Below, in pieces: positions 34,790 to 42,985 of a DNA stretch of 64,000 bases. The stretch's first letter is position 1. The number at the start of each line of letters is the position of its first letter. The DNA is from Arthrobacter sp. B3I9. Lineage in GTDB: Bacteria; Actinomycetota; Actinomycetes; Actinomycetales; Micrococcaceae. The translations under genes were made by a program, and so were the position numbers. The stretch is taken from assembly GCF_030816935.1 (NCBI RefSeq), contig NZ_JAUSYO010000001.1:3162001-3226000 (forward strand), read 5' to 3'. A model generated the notes under the pieces. It was not told where the DNA came from. It did not search any database and was given only the letters and a program-made list of their open reading frames with translations.

Positions 34790-36157
34790 GGCGAGGAGGT
34801 CGGCAGTCCCCTTGGCGTCGGCAGCGTCGACGTCGTGGAGCGAGATCCCCCGGGTTTCCTTGAGGAAGAACACGGCCACTGCCGTGATGGCGCAGGCGAT
34901 GAGCAGGTAGACGGCCACCGGAGTGGACGACTTGTACTGGTTCAGCAGGGCGGTGGCGATGATCGGAGCCAGCGAGCCGGCCACGATCGACGTCACCTGG
35001 TAGCCGAGCGAGACACCTGAGTAGCGCATCCGGGTGGGGAACATTTCCGCCATGATGGCCGGCTGGCCGGCGTACATGAGGGCGTGGAAGAGCAGGCCGA
35101 TGGTGATGGCCGCGAGGATGGTGAGGTCGTTCTTGGTGTCCATCATCGGGAAGGCGAAGAAGCCCCAGGTGGCTCCGAGGAGCGCACCGGCCATGTAGAC
35201 CGGCTTGCGTCCGAAGTTGTCCGAAAGCTTGCCGACGATGGGAACGGCGCAGAAGTGGATGGCGTGCGCGACCAGCAGGAGCAGCAGGATCCGGGACGTG
35301 TCCGTCTGGACGACGACCTTCAGGTAGGTGATGGAGAACGTGACCACCAGGTAGTAGAGGATGTTCTCGGCGAAGCGCAGGCCCATCGCGGTGAAGACGC
35401 CGCGGGGGTAGCGGCGGAATACTTCGGCAACGCCGTAGCCCTTGTTCTCGACGACAACTTCCTTGCGTGCCTCGATGAAGATCGGGGCGTCCTGGACCTT
35501 GGTGCGGATGTAGTAACCGACGATCACGATCACGGCGGAGAGCCAGAAGGCAACCCGCCAGCCCCAGCCGAGGAATTCCGCGGAGGACAGCGTGGAGGAC
35601 AGGACGAACAGCACGGCGGTGGCGAGCAGGTTCCCCATGGGAACGGCGGACTGCGGCCACGAGGCCCAGAAACCGCGGGACTTGTTCGGGCTGTGCTCGG
35701 CTACGAGAAGGACGGCGCCGCCCCATTCACCACCGACAGCGAAGCCCTGGACGAAGCGCAGGAAGACAAGCAGGGCCGGTGCCCAGTAGCCGATCTGCTG
35801 GAACGTCGGGAGGCAGCCCATCGCGAAGGTGGAGACGCCCACCAGGATGATGCTGAGCTGGAGGAGCTGTTTGCGGCCGAACTTGTCTCCGAAGTGGCCG
35901 AACACGATGCCGCCGATCGGGCGGGCGACGAAGCCGACAGCGTAGGTCACGAAGGCGGCGATGATGCCGTCGAGTTCCGTGCCGGAGTTCGGGAAGAACA
36001 TCTTGCCGAAGACGAGGGTGGCGGCGGATGCGTAGAGGAAGAACTCATACCATTCGACGACGGTGCCCGCCATGGAGGCGGTGACCACCTTCTTCAGGCC
36101 GGAGGACTTGACGTTAGCCTCTTCCGTGCCTCTGGCGGCTGCTTTGTGCGTACTCAT
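34775..36157 (-). CDS. MHS-family MFS transporter (metabolite:H+ symporter)
   Basis: The 460-residue, 12-helix transporter belongs to the ShiA/ProP/KgtP branch. This is shown by TVVEWYEFFLYASAATLVFG in helix 1, GHFGDKFGRKQ in loop 2-3 and FVQGFAVGGEWGGAVLL in helix 4. Substrates in the branch are organic acids, shikimate or betaines; it cannot be assigned here. The ATG follows AAAGGAG. The coding end is repeated downstream as a tandem array (34729-34789). Confidence 0.92.
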   Translation of the reverse strand: MSTHKAAARGTEEANVKSSGLKKVVTASMAGTVVEWYEFFLYASAATLVFGKMFFPNSGTELDGIIAAFVTYAVGFVARPIGGIVFGHFGDKFGRKQLLQLSIILVGVSTFAMGCLPTFQQIGYWAPALLVFLRFVQGFAVGGEWGGAVLLVAEHSPNKSRGFWASWPQSAVPMGNLLATAVLFVLSSTLSSAEFLGWGWRVAFWLSAVIVIVGYYIRTKVQDAPIFIEARKEVVVENKGYGVAEVFRRYPRGVFTAMGLRFAENILYYLVVTFSITYLKVVVQTDTSRILLLLLVAHAIHFCAVPIVGKLSDNFGRKPVYMAGALLGATWGFFAFPMMDTKNDLTILAAITIGLLFHALMYAGQPAIMAEMFPTRMRYSGVSLGYQVTSIVAGSLAPIIATALLNQYKSSTPVAVYLLIACAITAVAVFFLKETRGISLHDVDAADAKGTADLLASGKK

Positions 36158-36169
36158 TTCGACTCCTTT

Positions 36170-36187
36170 GGTGTCGTCGTCGACACC
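36170..36187. promoter_or_regulatory. 7-bp inverted repeat before the MHS transporter
   Basis: GGTGTCG-TCGT-CGACACC lies directly upstream of the Shine-Dalgarno sequence of the MHS gene. It could be an operator or a leader hairpin; the arms are short, so chance is possible. Confidence 0.35.
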
Positions 36188-36358
36188 CTATGGACCAATG
36201 GGAGGAGGACGCCTGTGATTTGTAACACGCGGCATCATTCTCAATGAGTATGGGGGCTCAGCGTCATCGCCTCAACGGCCATTAGTGCAGAGCGCATCTG
36301 CAAAAACGCACAGAGGGCCCGGGGAACATGCTCGCGCAGGAACGTTTCCGGCCGGCAA

Positions 36359-37495
36359 TCAGCCGAAAAAGATGTCCCGCAGGTGCCCGCCCAGCTGGCC
36401 GATCTCGGTGAGGAATCCGTCGTGGCCGATCGGTGCCTCGATCATGCGCACCGGAACGGTTCCCGGCAGTGCCGCTGCGAGGGCAAAGGACTGGGCCGGG
36501 AAGTACAACCGGTCCGAGTCCACCGCGGCCACCAGGAACTCGGCCGTGGCCGAGGCCAGGGCCTCCTCGAGGGTGGCACCCCTGCCCCGGCTGACGTCGT
36601 GGCTCATGAGCGCCTCGGTGATGGCGATATAGCTGTTCGCATCAAAGCGCCGGACCAGCTTGTTCCCCTGGTAGTCCAGGTAGCTTTCCACCTGGTAGCG
36701 GCCCCGGCCGGCCAGCGACCCGGCAATCAGCGGGGTCTCGGACGCCTGCGGAGTCCGGCCGAAGCGTCCGTCCAGCTCCGCGGCGGACCGGTAGGTGATG
36801 TGCGCGATGCGCCGCGCCAGGGCAAGGCCTGCCTCGGGTCCGGGGCCGCCGTAGTAATCCCCGCCGTTGAAGCCGGGATCCTGGCGGATGGCGAGCGTCT
36901 GGGCCTGGGCAAAAGCAATCTGCTCGGCCGTGCTGCTGGCGCCGATGGAAATAACGGCGCAGCGCCGTACGCGCTCCGGATAGGTCACGGCCCACTCCAG
37001 CGCGCGCGCCCCGCCCAGGGATCCGCCCACGACGGCGTACCAGCTGCTGATGCCGAGGGCGTCCGCCAGCCGGGCCTCGGCCGCCGTCGTGTCCCGCAGG
37101 GTCACGAGCGGGAAGCGGGAGCCCCAGGGCTTTCCGTCCGGAGCGGGCGTGGAGGGTCCGGTGGAACCGTAGCAGCCGCCGAGGATATTGATGGAGACCA
37201 CAAAGTACCGCTCGGTGTCCACGGGCGCGCCGGGGCCCGCAAGCTGTTCCCACCAGCCCGGCTCCCCGCTGGCGCCGCGGGTGACGTGCGTGTCGCCGGT
37301 CAGCGCATGCTCGATCAGGACCGCGTTGGAGCGGTCCGCGTTGAGGGTTCCCCACGTCTCGTAGGCGAGGGTGACGTCGGGCAGCCGGGAGCCGGATTCA
37401 AGCTCCAGGTCACTGATGCGGATGTACTGGACCGTCCCGTCGGGAACGGTGGTGGTGCTAACGGGTGCACCCGTACGGGCGGCGGCAATTGTCAT
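36359..37495 (-). CDS. metX: Homoserine O-acetyltransferase
   Basis: MetX acetylates homoserine with acetyl-CoA, the entry to methionine synthesis. The 378-residue alpha/beta-hydrolase-fold protein has LAYETWGTLN, NILGGCYGSTGP, the nucleophile GGSLGGARALEW and a C-terminal histidine in IGHDGFL. I chose ATG 37495; the frame upstream is open only because it runs through the riboswitch. It is the partner of metY and has its own SAM-IV-type riboswitch. Confidence 0.95.
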   Translation of the reverse strand: MTIAAARTGAPVSTTTVPDGTVQYIRISDLELESGSRLPDVTLAYETWGTLNADRSNAVLIEHALTGDTHVTRGASGEPGWWEQLAGPGAPVDTERYFVVSINILGGCYGSTGPSTPAPDGKPWGSRFPLVTLRDTTAAEARLADALGISSWYAVVGGSLGGARALEWAVTYPERVRRCAVISIGASSTAEQIAFAQAQTLAIRQDPGFNGGDYYGGPGPEAGLALARRIAHITYRSAAELDGRFGRTPQASETPLIAGSLAGRGRYQVESYLDYQGNKLVRRFDANSYIAITEALMSHDVSRGRGATLEEALASATAEFLVAAVDSDRLYFPAQSFALAAALPGTVPVRMIEAPIGHDGFLTEIGQLGGHLRDIFFG

Positions 37496-37535
37496 TGGGG
37501 ACCTCACTTCGCGCTTGCCCGCCGTCGGCAGACCG

Positions 37536-37625
37536 GCAGGCCAGGTCTTCACCCGGGGCACCCCGCCGCAAAAGGAGGGTTGCCGGCCAGCAAGCCGGGG
37601 CTGGCGCTGGCACTCATGACCTGTG
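37536..37625 (-). promoter_or_regulatory. SAM-IV-type riboswitch upstream of metX
   Basis: On the minus strand the leader reads GGTCATGAGTGCCAGC, then CCCCGGCTTGCTGGCCGG, CAACCCTCC, GCGGCGGGGTGCCCCGGGTGAAGACC. This is the consensus order of actinobacterial SAM-IV aptamers (RF00634). A further hairpin (CTGCCGGTCTGCCGACGGCGGG) lies between aptamer and start and may sequester the ribosome site. It should lower metX expression when SAM is high. Confidence 0.9.
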
Positions 37626-37687
37626 TCGAGTTTACGAAAGGTGGCGCGCCTGTGGCCAAGAATGTGACGGTTATGTGACTACCCGCC

Positions 37688-37741
37688 GTTCCGGTGCCCG
37701 GTATTGGACCCGGGCACCGGAACGGCCCCGGGCACCGGAAT
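37688..37741 (-). terminator. Terminator of metY with a duplicated arm
   Basis: GTTCCGGTGCCCGG (37688-37701) pairs perfectly with CCGGGCACCGGAAC (37710-37723). A second near copy of the right arm follows at 37728-37741, so two alternative hairpins can form. No clear T run. Confidence 0.6.
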
Positions 37742-37746
37742 ACGGG

Positions 37747-39063
37747 TCAGTCGGCCTTGGCCGCGCGGAAGCCGGCATCAAGGTCCGCGAGGATGTCGTC
37801 GATGTGCTCCAGTCCGACCGAAAGCCGCACAAGGCCCGGATGGACGCCGGCGACCGTCTGCTGTTCCGGCGACAGCTGGCTGTGCGTGGTCGACGCCGGG
37901 TGGATGACCAGCGAGCGCACGTCCCCGATGTTCGCCACGTGGGAGTGCAGCTCCAGGGCATCGACGAAGCGCTTGCCGGCCTCCGCTCCCCCGGCGACCA
38001 CGAACGACACCACGGCGCCGGTGCCCTTGGGTCCGTACTGGCGGCCGCGCTCATACCAGGGGCTGGACGGCAGCCCCGCGTAGGCGACCGATTCGACGTC
38101 GGCCCGGGCCTCAAGCCATTCGGCGACCTTGGTGGCATTGGCGACGTGGCGCTCCATCCGCAGGCTCAAGGTCTCGATGCCCTGGGCGATCAGGAAGGCG
38201 TTGAACGGGGAGACGGCCGAGCCCAGGTCGCGCAGCAGCTGGACGCGCGCCTTGAGGATGTAGGACAGGTTCGCGCCGAGGGCACCGTCCTTGCCGAGGT
38301 CCCGCGCGTAGACGATGCCGTTGTAGGTGGGGTCCGGGATGTTGAAGCCGGGAAAGCGCTCAGGCTCTGCTCCGAAGTCGAAGTTGCCGGAGTCGACGAT
38401 CACGCCCGCGATGGCGGCGCCGTGGCCGCCAAGGTACTTGGTGGCCGAGTGCACCACGATGTCCGCCCCCCACTCGATCGGCCGGATCAGGTAGGGGGTG
38501 GCAAGGGTGTTGTCCACGATCAGCGGGACGCCGGCCGCGTGCGCCACCGCGGATATGCCCCCGATGTCCAGGACGTCCTGGCGCGGGTTGGACACCACCT
38601 CGCCGAAGAAGAGCTTGGTGTTGGGCCGGACGGCGCCGCGCCACTGCTCCAGATCGTCGGGGTCCTGCACGAACGTCACCGAGATCCCGAACTTCTTCAG
38701 GGTATGGGCCAGCAGGTTGTAGGTGCCGCCGTACAGGCTGGGGCTGGCGACGATATGGTCGCCGGCCTCCGCGATGTTGAGGATGGCGAACGTCTCCGCG
38801 GCCTGGCCGGAGCTGAGCAACAGCGCCGCGAGTCCGCCTTCCAGGCTCGCCACGCGCTGCTCCACCGCGTCCTGCGTGGGATTGCCGATCCGGGTGTAGA
38901 TCGGCGCTATCTCCGCCAGCGCGAAGCGGTTGGCTGCGCTTTCGGCGCTGGGGAACACGAAGGACGTCGTCTGGTAGATAGGGAGGGAACGGGCGCCGGT
39001 GGCGCCGTCCGGCTGCTGGCCGGCGTGGATCTGGCGGGTTTCAAAGGACCAGGCGTTGGACAT
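37747..39063 (-). CDS. metY: O-acetylhomoserine sulfhydrylase (aminocarboxypropyltransferase)
   Basis: MetY makes homocysteine from O-acetylhomoserine and sulfide with PLP. The 438-residue Cys/Met-metabolism-family protein starts [15 protein letters not shown], has [13 protein letters not shown], the PLP lysine in [13 protein letters not shown] and [14 protein letters not shown] chose ATG 39063, which follows AGGAG by 8 nt; the longer frame is the riboswitch read through. It precedes metX on the same strand but a hairpin and a second riboswitch separate them. Confidence 0.95.
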   Translation of the reverse strand: MSNAWSFETRQIHAGQQPDGATGARSLPIYQTTSFVFPSAESAANRFALAEIAPIYTRIGNPTQDAVEQRVASLEGGLAALLLSSGQAAETFAILNIAEAGDHIVASPSLYGGTYNLLAHTLKKFGISVTFVQDPDDLEQWRGAVRPNTKLFFGEVVSNPRQDVLDIGGISAVAHAAGVPLIVDNTLATPYLIRPIEWGADIVVHSATKYLGGHGAAIAGVIVDSGNFDFGAEPERFPGFNIPDPTYNGIVYARDLGKDGALGANLSYILKARVQLLRDLGSAVSPFNAFLIAQGIETLSLRMERHVANATKVAEWLEARADVESVAYAGLPSSPWYERGRQYGPKGTGAVVSFVVAGGAEAGKRFVDALELHSHVANIGDVRSLVIHPASTTHSQLSPEQQTVAGVHPGLVRLSVGLEHIDDILADLDAGFRAAKAD

Positions 39064-39157
39064 CGGGATGCTCCTAGGGGACCGGGGCACGCACCGCCCC
39101 TGCAGCCGTCGGCCCGGGGTCGGCGCAGGCGCCGCGCTTGCCGGCCGGCGGACGCCG

Positions 39158-39246
39158 GACGGCCAGGTCTTCACCCGGGGCACCCCACCGCGAAACGAGG
39201 GTTGCCGGCCAGCAAGCCGGGGCTGTGCGCTGGCACTCATGACCTG
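39158..39246 (-). promoter_or_regulatory. SAM-IV-type riboswitch upstream of metY
   Basis: On the minus strand it carries the same ordered elements as the metX leader (GGTCATGAGTGCCAGC, CCCCGGCTTGCTGGCCGG, CAACCCTC, CGGTGGGGTGCCCCGGGTGAAGACC). Core bases are nearly identical to the other copy. Differences fall mainly in loops. Confidence 0.9.
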
Positions 39247-39446
39247 GCTTCAGTGTAGGAACGGTTAGCGGGCCCTGGATAGGTTTATGACGAAGATGAA
39301 GTCCGCACTCCGGCCCTGGCCCGGGGGGTACCGCAACGCGCCCCGCCGGGGCTCCGCGGAGCTTCCCGTCGCCCGTAAAACGGCGCCCCGCGGCGGTAAG
39401 GGTTACCTAAGCTGAGAGCACCATCACAAAGTGCCAAGATGAGGGC

Positions 39447-40085
39447 ATGCGCATGGATCACGTCTCTTACGCCTGTGAACAGGATGGCCTCGCTGCCACC
39501 ACCGAACGTATCGCGTCCGCCCTCGGCGTTGAAGCCGTGAAGGGCGGAGTACACCCCCGTTTCGGAACCCGGAACATGATTATCCCGCTCGCTGGACACA
39601 AGTACCTGGAGGTCGTGGAGGTCCTGGACCACCCCGCCTCGGACAAGGCGCCCTTCGGCCAAGCCGTCCGGGCCCGGTCCGCGGCCGGCGGCGGCTGGAT
39701 GGGCTGGTGCGTCGAGGTTGACGACCTGGCACCCTTCGAGGAACGCCTGGGCCGCTCTGCCGTCAACGGGAACCGGAAGTTCCCGGACGGCCGCGAGCTT
39801 GTCTGGAAGCAGATCGGCATCCTGGGCCTCATCGCCGATCCGCAGGTGCCGTACATGCTCAAGTGGGAGGGCGATCCGGAACTTCACCCCTCCAACGCCT
39901 ACCCCAGCGAGGTCAAGATGACGGCACTGACCATTGCCGGTTCCGCAGACCGCGTGACCGAGTGGCTGGGTGAACCGGTGGAGGAACCGCTGGAGGATGT
40001 CGCCGTCAATTGGATGGCTCCGCACGGCACGCCGGGCATCCTTTCCGTTACGTTCGAGACTGCCTCCGGGGCCGTCACCATCTAG
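39447..40085 (+). CDS. VOC/glyoxalase-like domain protein
   Basis: The 212-residue protein starts MRMDHVSYACEQDGLAATTE, typical of the Glyoxalase_3 group (VOC fold), with LAGHKYLEVVEVLD as the first unit and a second beta-alpha unit near residue 150. Possible metal ligands are H5, H52 and E57. The reaction is unknown. It stands alone and ends at a 20-bp perfect hairpin shared with the CPBP gene. Confidence 0.85.
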   Translation: MRMDHVSYACEQDGLAATTERIASALGVEAVKGGVHPRFGTRNMIIPLAGHKYLEVVEVLDHPASDKAPFGQAVRARSAAGGGWMGWCVEVDDLAPFEERLGRSAVNGNRKFPDGRELVWKQIGILGLIADPQVPYMLKWEGDPELHPSNAYPSEVKMTALTIAGSADRVTEWLGEPVEEPLEDVAVNWMAPHGTPGILSVTFETASGAVTI

Positions 40086-40105
40086 GCCTCGCCGCCCACC
40101 GCACT

Positions 40106-40158
40106 TCGGCCGCCAGCAAGGGGCGCCAACGATGTCGCCCCTTGCTGGCGGCCGAGAT
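40106..40158. terminator. 20-bp perfect hairpin between VOC and CPBP genes
   Basis: Arms 40106-40125 and 40136-40155 (TCGGCCGCCAGCAAGGGGCG and its complement) enclose a 10-nt loop. GATCCTTTA follows on the plus strand. Confidence 0.85.
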
Positions 40159-40184
40159 CCTTTAACCCGCCGGAGTCTGACGGC

Positions 40185-40934
40185 TCAGCCCAGGCCGATG
40201 GACTTGCCGAACAGGCTGAAGCCGACGAACGCCACCGTGTCCAGCAGGGCGTGGGCTATGACGAGCGGCATCACGCGGCGGGTGCGGGTATAGACGAGGG
40301 CGAACACCACGCCCATCAGCGCATTGCCGATGAACGGGCCAAAGCCCTGGTAGAGGTGGTAGCTGCCGCGGAGCATTGAGCTCGCGAAGATCGCCAGCGG
40401 CATGCTCCAGCCGAGCTTGCCGAGCCGGTCCAGCAGGTAGCCCACCACAATGACCTCCTCGACGATGCCGTGCCGGACCGCGGAGAGGATCAGCACCGGC
40501 ACCGTCCACCAGTAGGAGTCCAACGCGCTCGGAATGATCGCCGTCGTGATGCCCAGCGCCCGGCCCGCGGCGTAGAGGCCCAGCGAGGGGATTCCGATCA
40601 GCGCCGCCAGGCCCAGTCCCTGCAGCAGGTCGTTCCCCGGCCGGGCGAAGTTGAAGCCCAGCTTGCCGAACGCCGTGGCGCGGTGCTCGGCGAGGAAGTA
40701 GATCACCAGGACCACCGGCACCAGCGCGAAGATGATGTCCAGCAGCTGGTAGGTCAGATCGAAGTACTCGCGTGTGCTTTGCGAGCGGTTCAGCGTGGAG
40801 GTCCCCTGCGCGAGCGGCGCTTTGGTCATCTTGACCAGCAGCTGGACCACCGAGTAGACGGCCGACTGCCCCAGTGACAGACCCAGGACAATCCAGACTT
40901 CGAGCCGCAGGCGGCGGCGGGAGGGAACCAACAT
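40185..40934 (-). CDS. CPBP-family intramembrane protease homologue
   Basis: The 249-residue protein has about seven helices. CPBP (CAAX protease/bacteriocin-processing) motifs are present but altered: the double glutamate is there (GIVEEVIVVGYL), yet the usual arginine of EExxxR is replaced by V. The later histidines (SYHLYQG and IAHALLD) are kept. It may still be a glutamic protease. Substrate is unknown. It is convergent with the VOC gene. Confidence 0.82.
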   Translation of the reverse strand: MLVPSRRRLRLEVWIVLGLSLGQSAVYSVVQLLVKMTKAPLAQGTSTLNRSQSTREYFDLTYQLLDIIFALVPVVLVIYFLAEHRATAFGKLGFNFARPGNDLLQGLGLAALIGIPSLGLYAAGRALGITTAIIPSALDSYWWTVPVLILSAVRHGIVEEVIVVGYLLDRLGKLGWSMPLAIFASSMLRGSYHLYQGFGPFIGNALMGVVFALVYTRTRRVMPLVIAHALLDTVAFVGFSLFGKSIGLG

Positions 40935-41035
40935 GCTTCTATCTTGCCTGCCGATGCCGGGACTTCACTGCACGTGCCTGTGCACGCGCCTGTGCCCGGG
41001 CAGCATCCCTGGCGCGCAGGGGCGGCCCGATGATG

Positions 41036-41641
41036 TCAGCCGTCCTCCCGCTCAGGGTTCTCGAGGCGGAAGAAGTTGGACTGCTGCCCGTCGCTTCGCT
41101 GTTCCTGGTAAATAAAGTTCAGCCCGCGGTCGTCAAACGTCTTGAACCATTCCTCCCAGCTCACCTGCCGGAGGTTGGCGTCGTTGCCGCCAAAGTCGAT
41201 CCTGAGAACGCCTAGGTGGTCACCGTGTTCGGTGCCCTCCACGGTGGCCGGAACGCCGTCCCGGTCCTCTGCCCACCGCCGGATGACTTCGTGGTGGGTC
41301 GTGGCCAGGCTCCGGCCTTCCCGTTCGGGTTCATCCTCCGTGGACGTGACTTCCTGGGAATACTTCAGGGACTTCGAGGAATCCGAGCCGCCACGGATCC
41401 GCCCGCCTTCCGGGCCGGGCCCCAGATCGTCCGAGCCCTCGTCAGTCCCACGGCCGGCTTCAGCGTCACCGCCCGAACGGGCCTTGGCCACTTCCTGGAC
41501 GAGTTCTTCCTTGCGCAGGTTCGAGGCGCCGCTCACCTCTTCAGCCCGGGCCTCCTTCCGGAGCTCATCGACCTTCATCTCGCGCAGTTTGGACTCGTCA
41601 GCTGCGCGGGCTTTCTGGTTCCCCGAATCCTTGTCCGCCAT
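41036..41641 (-). CDS. Rho_N-domain protein of unknown function
   Basis: The 201-residue protein has an N-terminal Rho_N/SAP-like helix pair (KLREMKVDELRKEARAEEVS), then an acidic, Gly/Asp-rich linker (about residues 60-90). Its C-terminal half (HHEVIRRWAEDRDGVPATVE, WEEWFKTFDDRGLNFIYQE) is conserved in style but I cannot name it. The first part suggests nucleic-acid binding. I chose ATG 41641 with AGGAG 8 nt upstream over the GTG three codons earlier. Confidence 0.8.
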   Translation of the reverse strand: MADKDSGNQKARAADESKLREMKVDELRKEARAEEVSGASNLRKEELVQEVAKARSGGDAEAGRGTDEGSDDLGPGPEGGRIRGGSDSSKSLKYSQEVTSTEDEPEREGRSLATTHHEVIRRWAEDRDGVPATVEGTEHGDHLGVLRIDFGGNDANLRQVSWEEWFKTFDDRGLNFIYQEQRSDGQQSNFFRLENPEREDG

Positions 41642-41765
41642 GGTTGCCACTCCTCACATCAGTCTGTCGCCGGCTTCATAAGCGTACTTACTATCTAGCT
41701 TCGGGTGCGCCGGTCTTGTCAAGACCAGCACCCCCGCCTTGTCAGTATTTCGCTCAGCCTTTCCC

Positions 41766-42974
41766 TCAGCGGACCCGTGTGCCCGCGCGCCAGACCGCAT
41801 GGGTCAGCGGGATGCCGGGCCGGTAGGCCAGATGCGTGGCGGAAGGAGCGTTGAGCACGTGCAGGTCCGCGCGGTGCCCGACGGCGATCGACCCGACGGC
41901 GCGTTCGCCGTCGACGTCGTTACCGGCGTCCCGCCCAAGCGCCAGCGCACCGCCGTAGGTAGCGGCCCGCACGGCCTCATGCACGCTGAGGCGCATCTGC
42001 AGCACGGCGGTGGTGACGCAGAACGCCATGGAACTCGTGTAGGACGTGCCCGGATTGCAATTGGTGGCCAGCGCCAGCTGCACCCCGGCGTCCAGCAACT
42101 CCCTGCCCGGAGCCAGCGGCTGCCGGGTGGAGAGGTCGCAGGCCGGCAGGCACGTGGCCACCGTGCCGCGACGGCCGCCGGTACCGGCCTCCCAGCCTTC
42201 CCAGCTCGCGGCGAGAGACTCGACGTCGGCACCGGAAAGGTAATTCACATGGTCCACGCTGGCGGCACCGAATTCCACGGCGAGCCGCACCCCTGCGCCC
42301 ACGCCGAGCTGGTTGCCGTGGACGCGGAGCCCCAGCCCGGCTTCACGGCACGCCTGCAGCACCCGGCGGGACTGCTCCTCAGTGAAGGCTCCCCGCTCGC
42401 AGAACACATCGGCCCAGCGGACGTAGGGGCGGACCGCGGCGAGCATGGGCCCGCAGACAAGGTCCGTGTACTCCTCGGCATCCATTCCGGCGGGCACCAG
42501 ATGCGCACCCAGGTAGGTCACCTCGTCCACTACCGAGGATGCAATCCGCGCGCTGCGGGCCTCGTTCTCCACGTCCAGGCCGTAGCCGGTCTTGGTTTCC
42601 AGGTAGGTGGTGCCCTGCGCCACGGCTTCGGCCACCCGTCCCATCGCCAGCCGGGTGAGGTCGAAGTCGCTCGTGCTTCGGGTGGCGCCGGTGGTCACGG
42701 CAATACCGCCTGCGCTGTAATTCTCCCCCGCCATTCGGGCCTCGAACTCGGCCGTGCGGTCCCCGGCGAAGACCAGGTGCGTGTGGGAATCCACCCAGCC
42801 GGGCAAGACCGCGCGCCCGCCCGCATCAACAACGTCATCGGCGGCCGGGGCGCCGGCGGCCGGGCCGAGCCAGGCGATCCGTTCCCCGTCGACCACCACG
42901 GCCGCGTTCTGCAGGACGCGGTGCTCGAGGTCCTGGGTCATCAGTTCGGCGATGTTGGTGATGAGGGTGCTCAT
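41766..42974 (-). CDS. hutI: Imidazolonepropionase
   Basis: HutI opens imidazolonepropionate to formimino-glutamate in histidine breakdown. The 402-residue amidohydrolase has the metal motif DSHTHLVFAGDR, ETKTGYGLD, GAHLVPAGMD and the active-site stretch ATNCNPGTS. No hutH, hutU or hutG is in the window on this side, so it is either a split hut locus or acts with genes elsewhere. It lies 11 bp downstream of the FAD oxidase. Confidence 0.95.
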   Translation of the reverse strand: MSTLITNIAELMTQDLEHRVLQNAAVVVDGERIAWLGPAAGAPAADDVVDAGGRAVLPGWVDSHTHLVFAGDRTAEFEARMAGENYSAGGIAVTTGATRSTSDFDLTRLAMGRVAEAVAQGTTYLETKTGYGLDVENEARSARIASSVVDEVTYLGAHLVPAGMDAEEYTDLVCGPMLAAVRPYVRWADVFCERGAFTEEQSRRVLQACREAGLGLRVHGNQLGVGAGVRLAVEFGAASVDHVNYLSGADVESLAASWEGWEAGTGGRRGTVATCLPACDLSTRQPLAPGRELLDAGVQLALATNCNPGTSYTSSMAFCVTTAVLQMRLSVHEAVRAATYGGALALGRDAGNDVDGERAVGSIAVGHRADLHVLNAPSATHLAYRPGIPLTHAVWRAGTRVR

Positions 42975-42985
42975 GGGTCCATTCT

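Noticed and set aside
39063..39240. N-terminal extension of metY (and similarly 37495-37561 for metX)
   Set aside because: The upstream in-frame codons are the riboswitch aptamer. Good ribosome sites precede the internal ATG codons.
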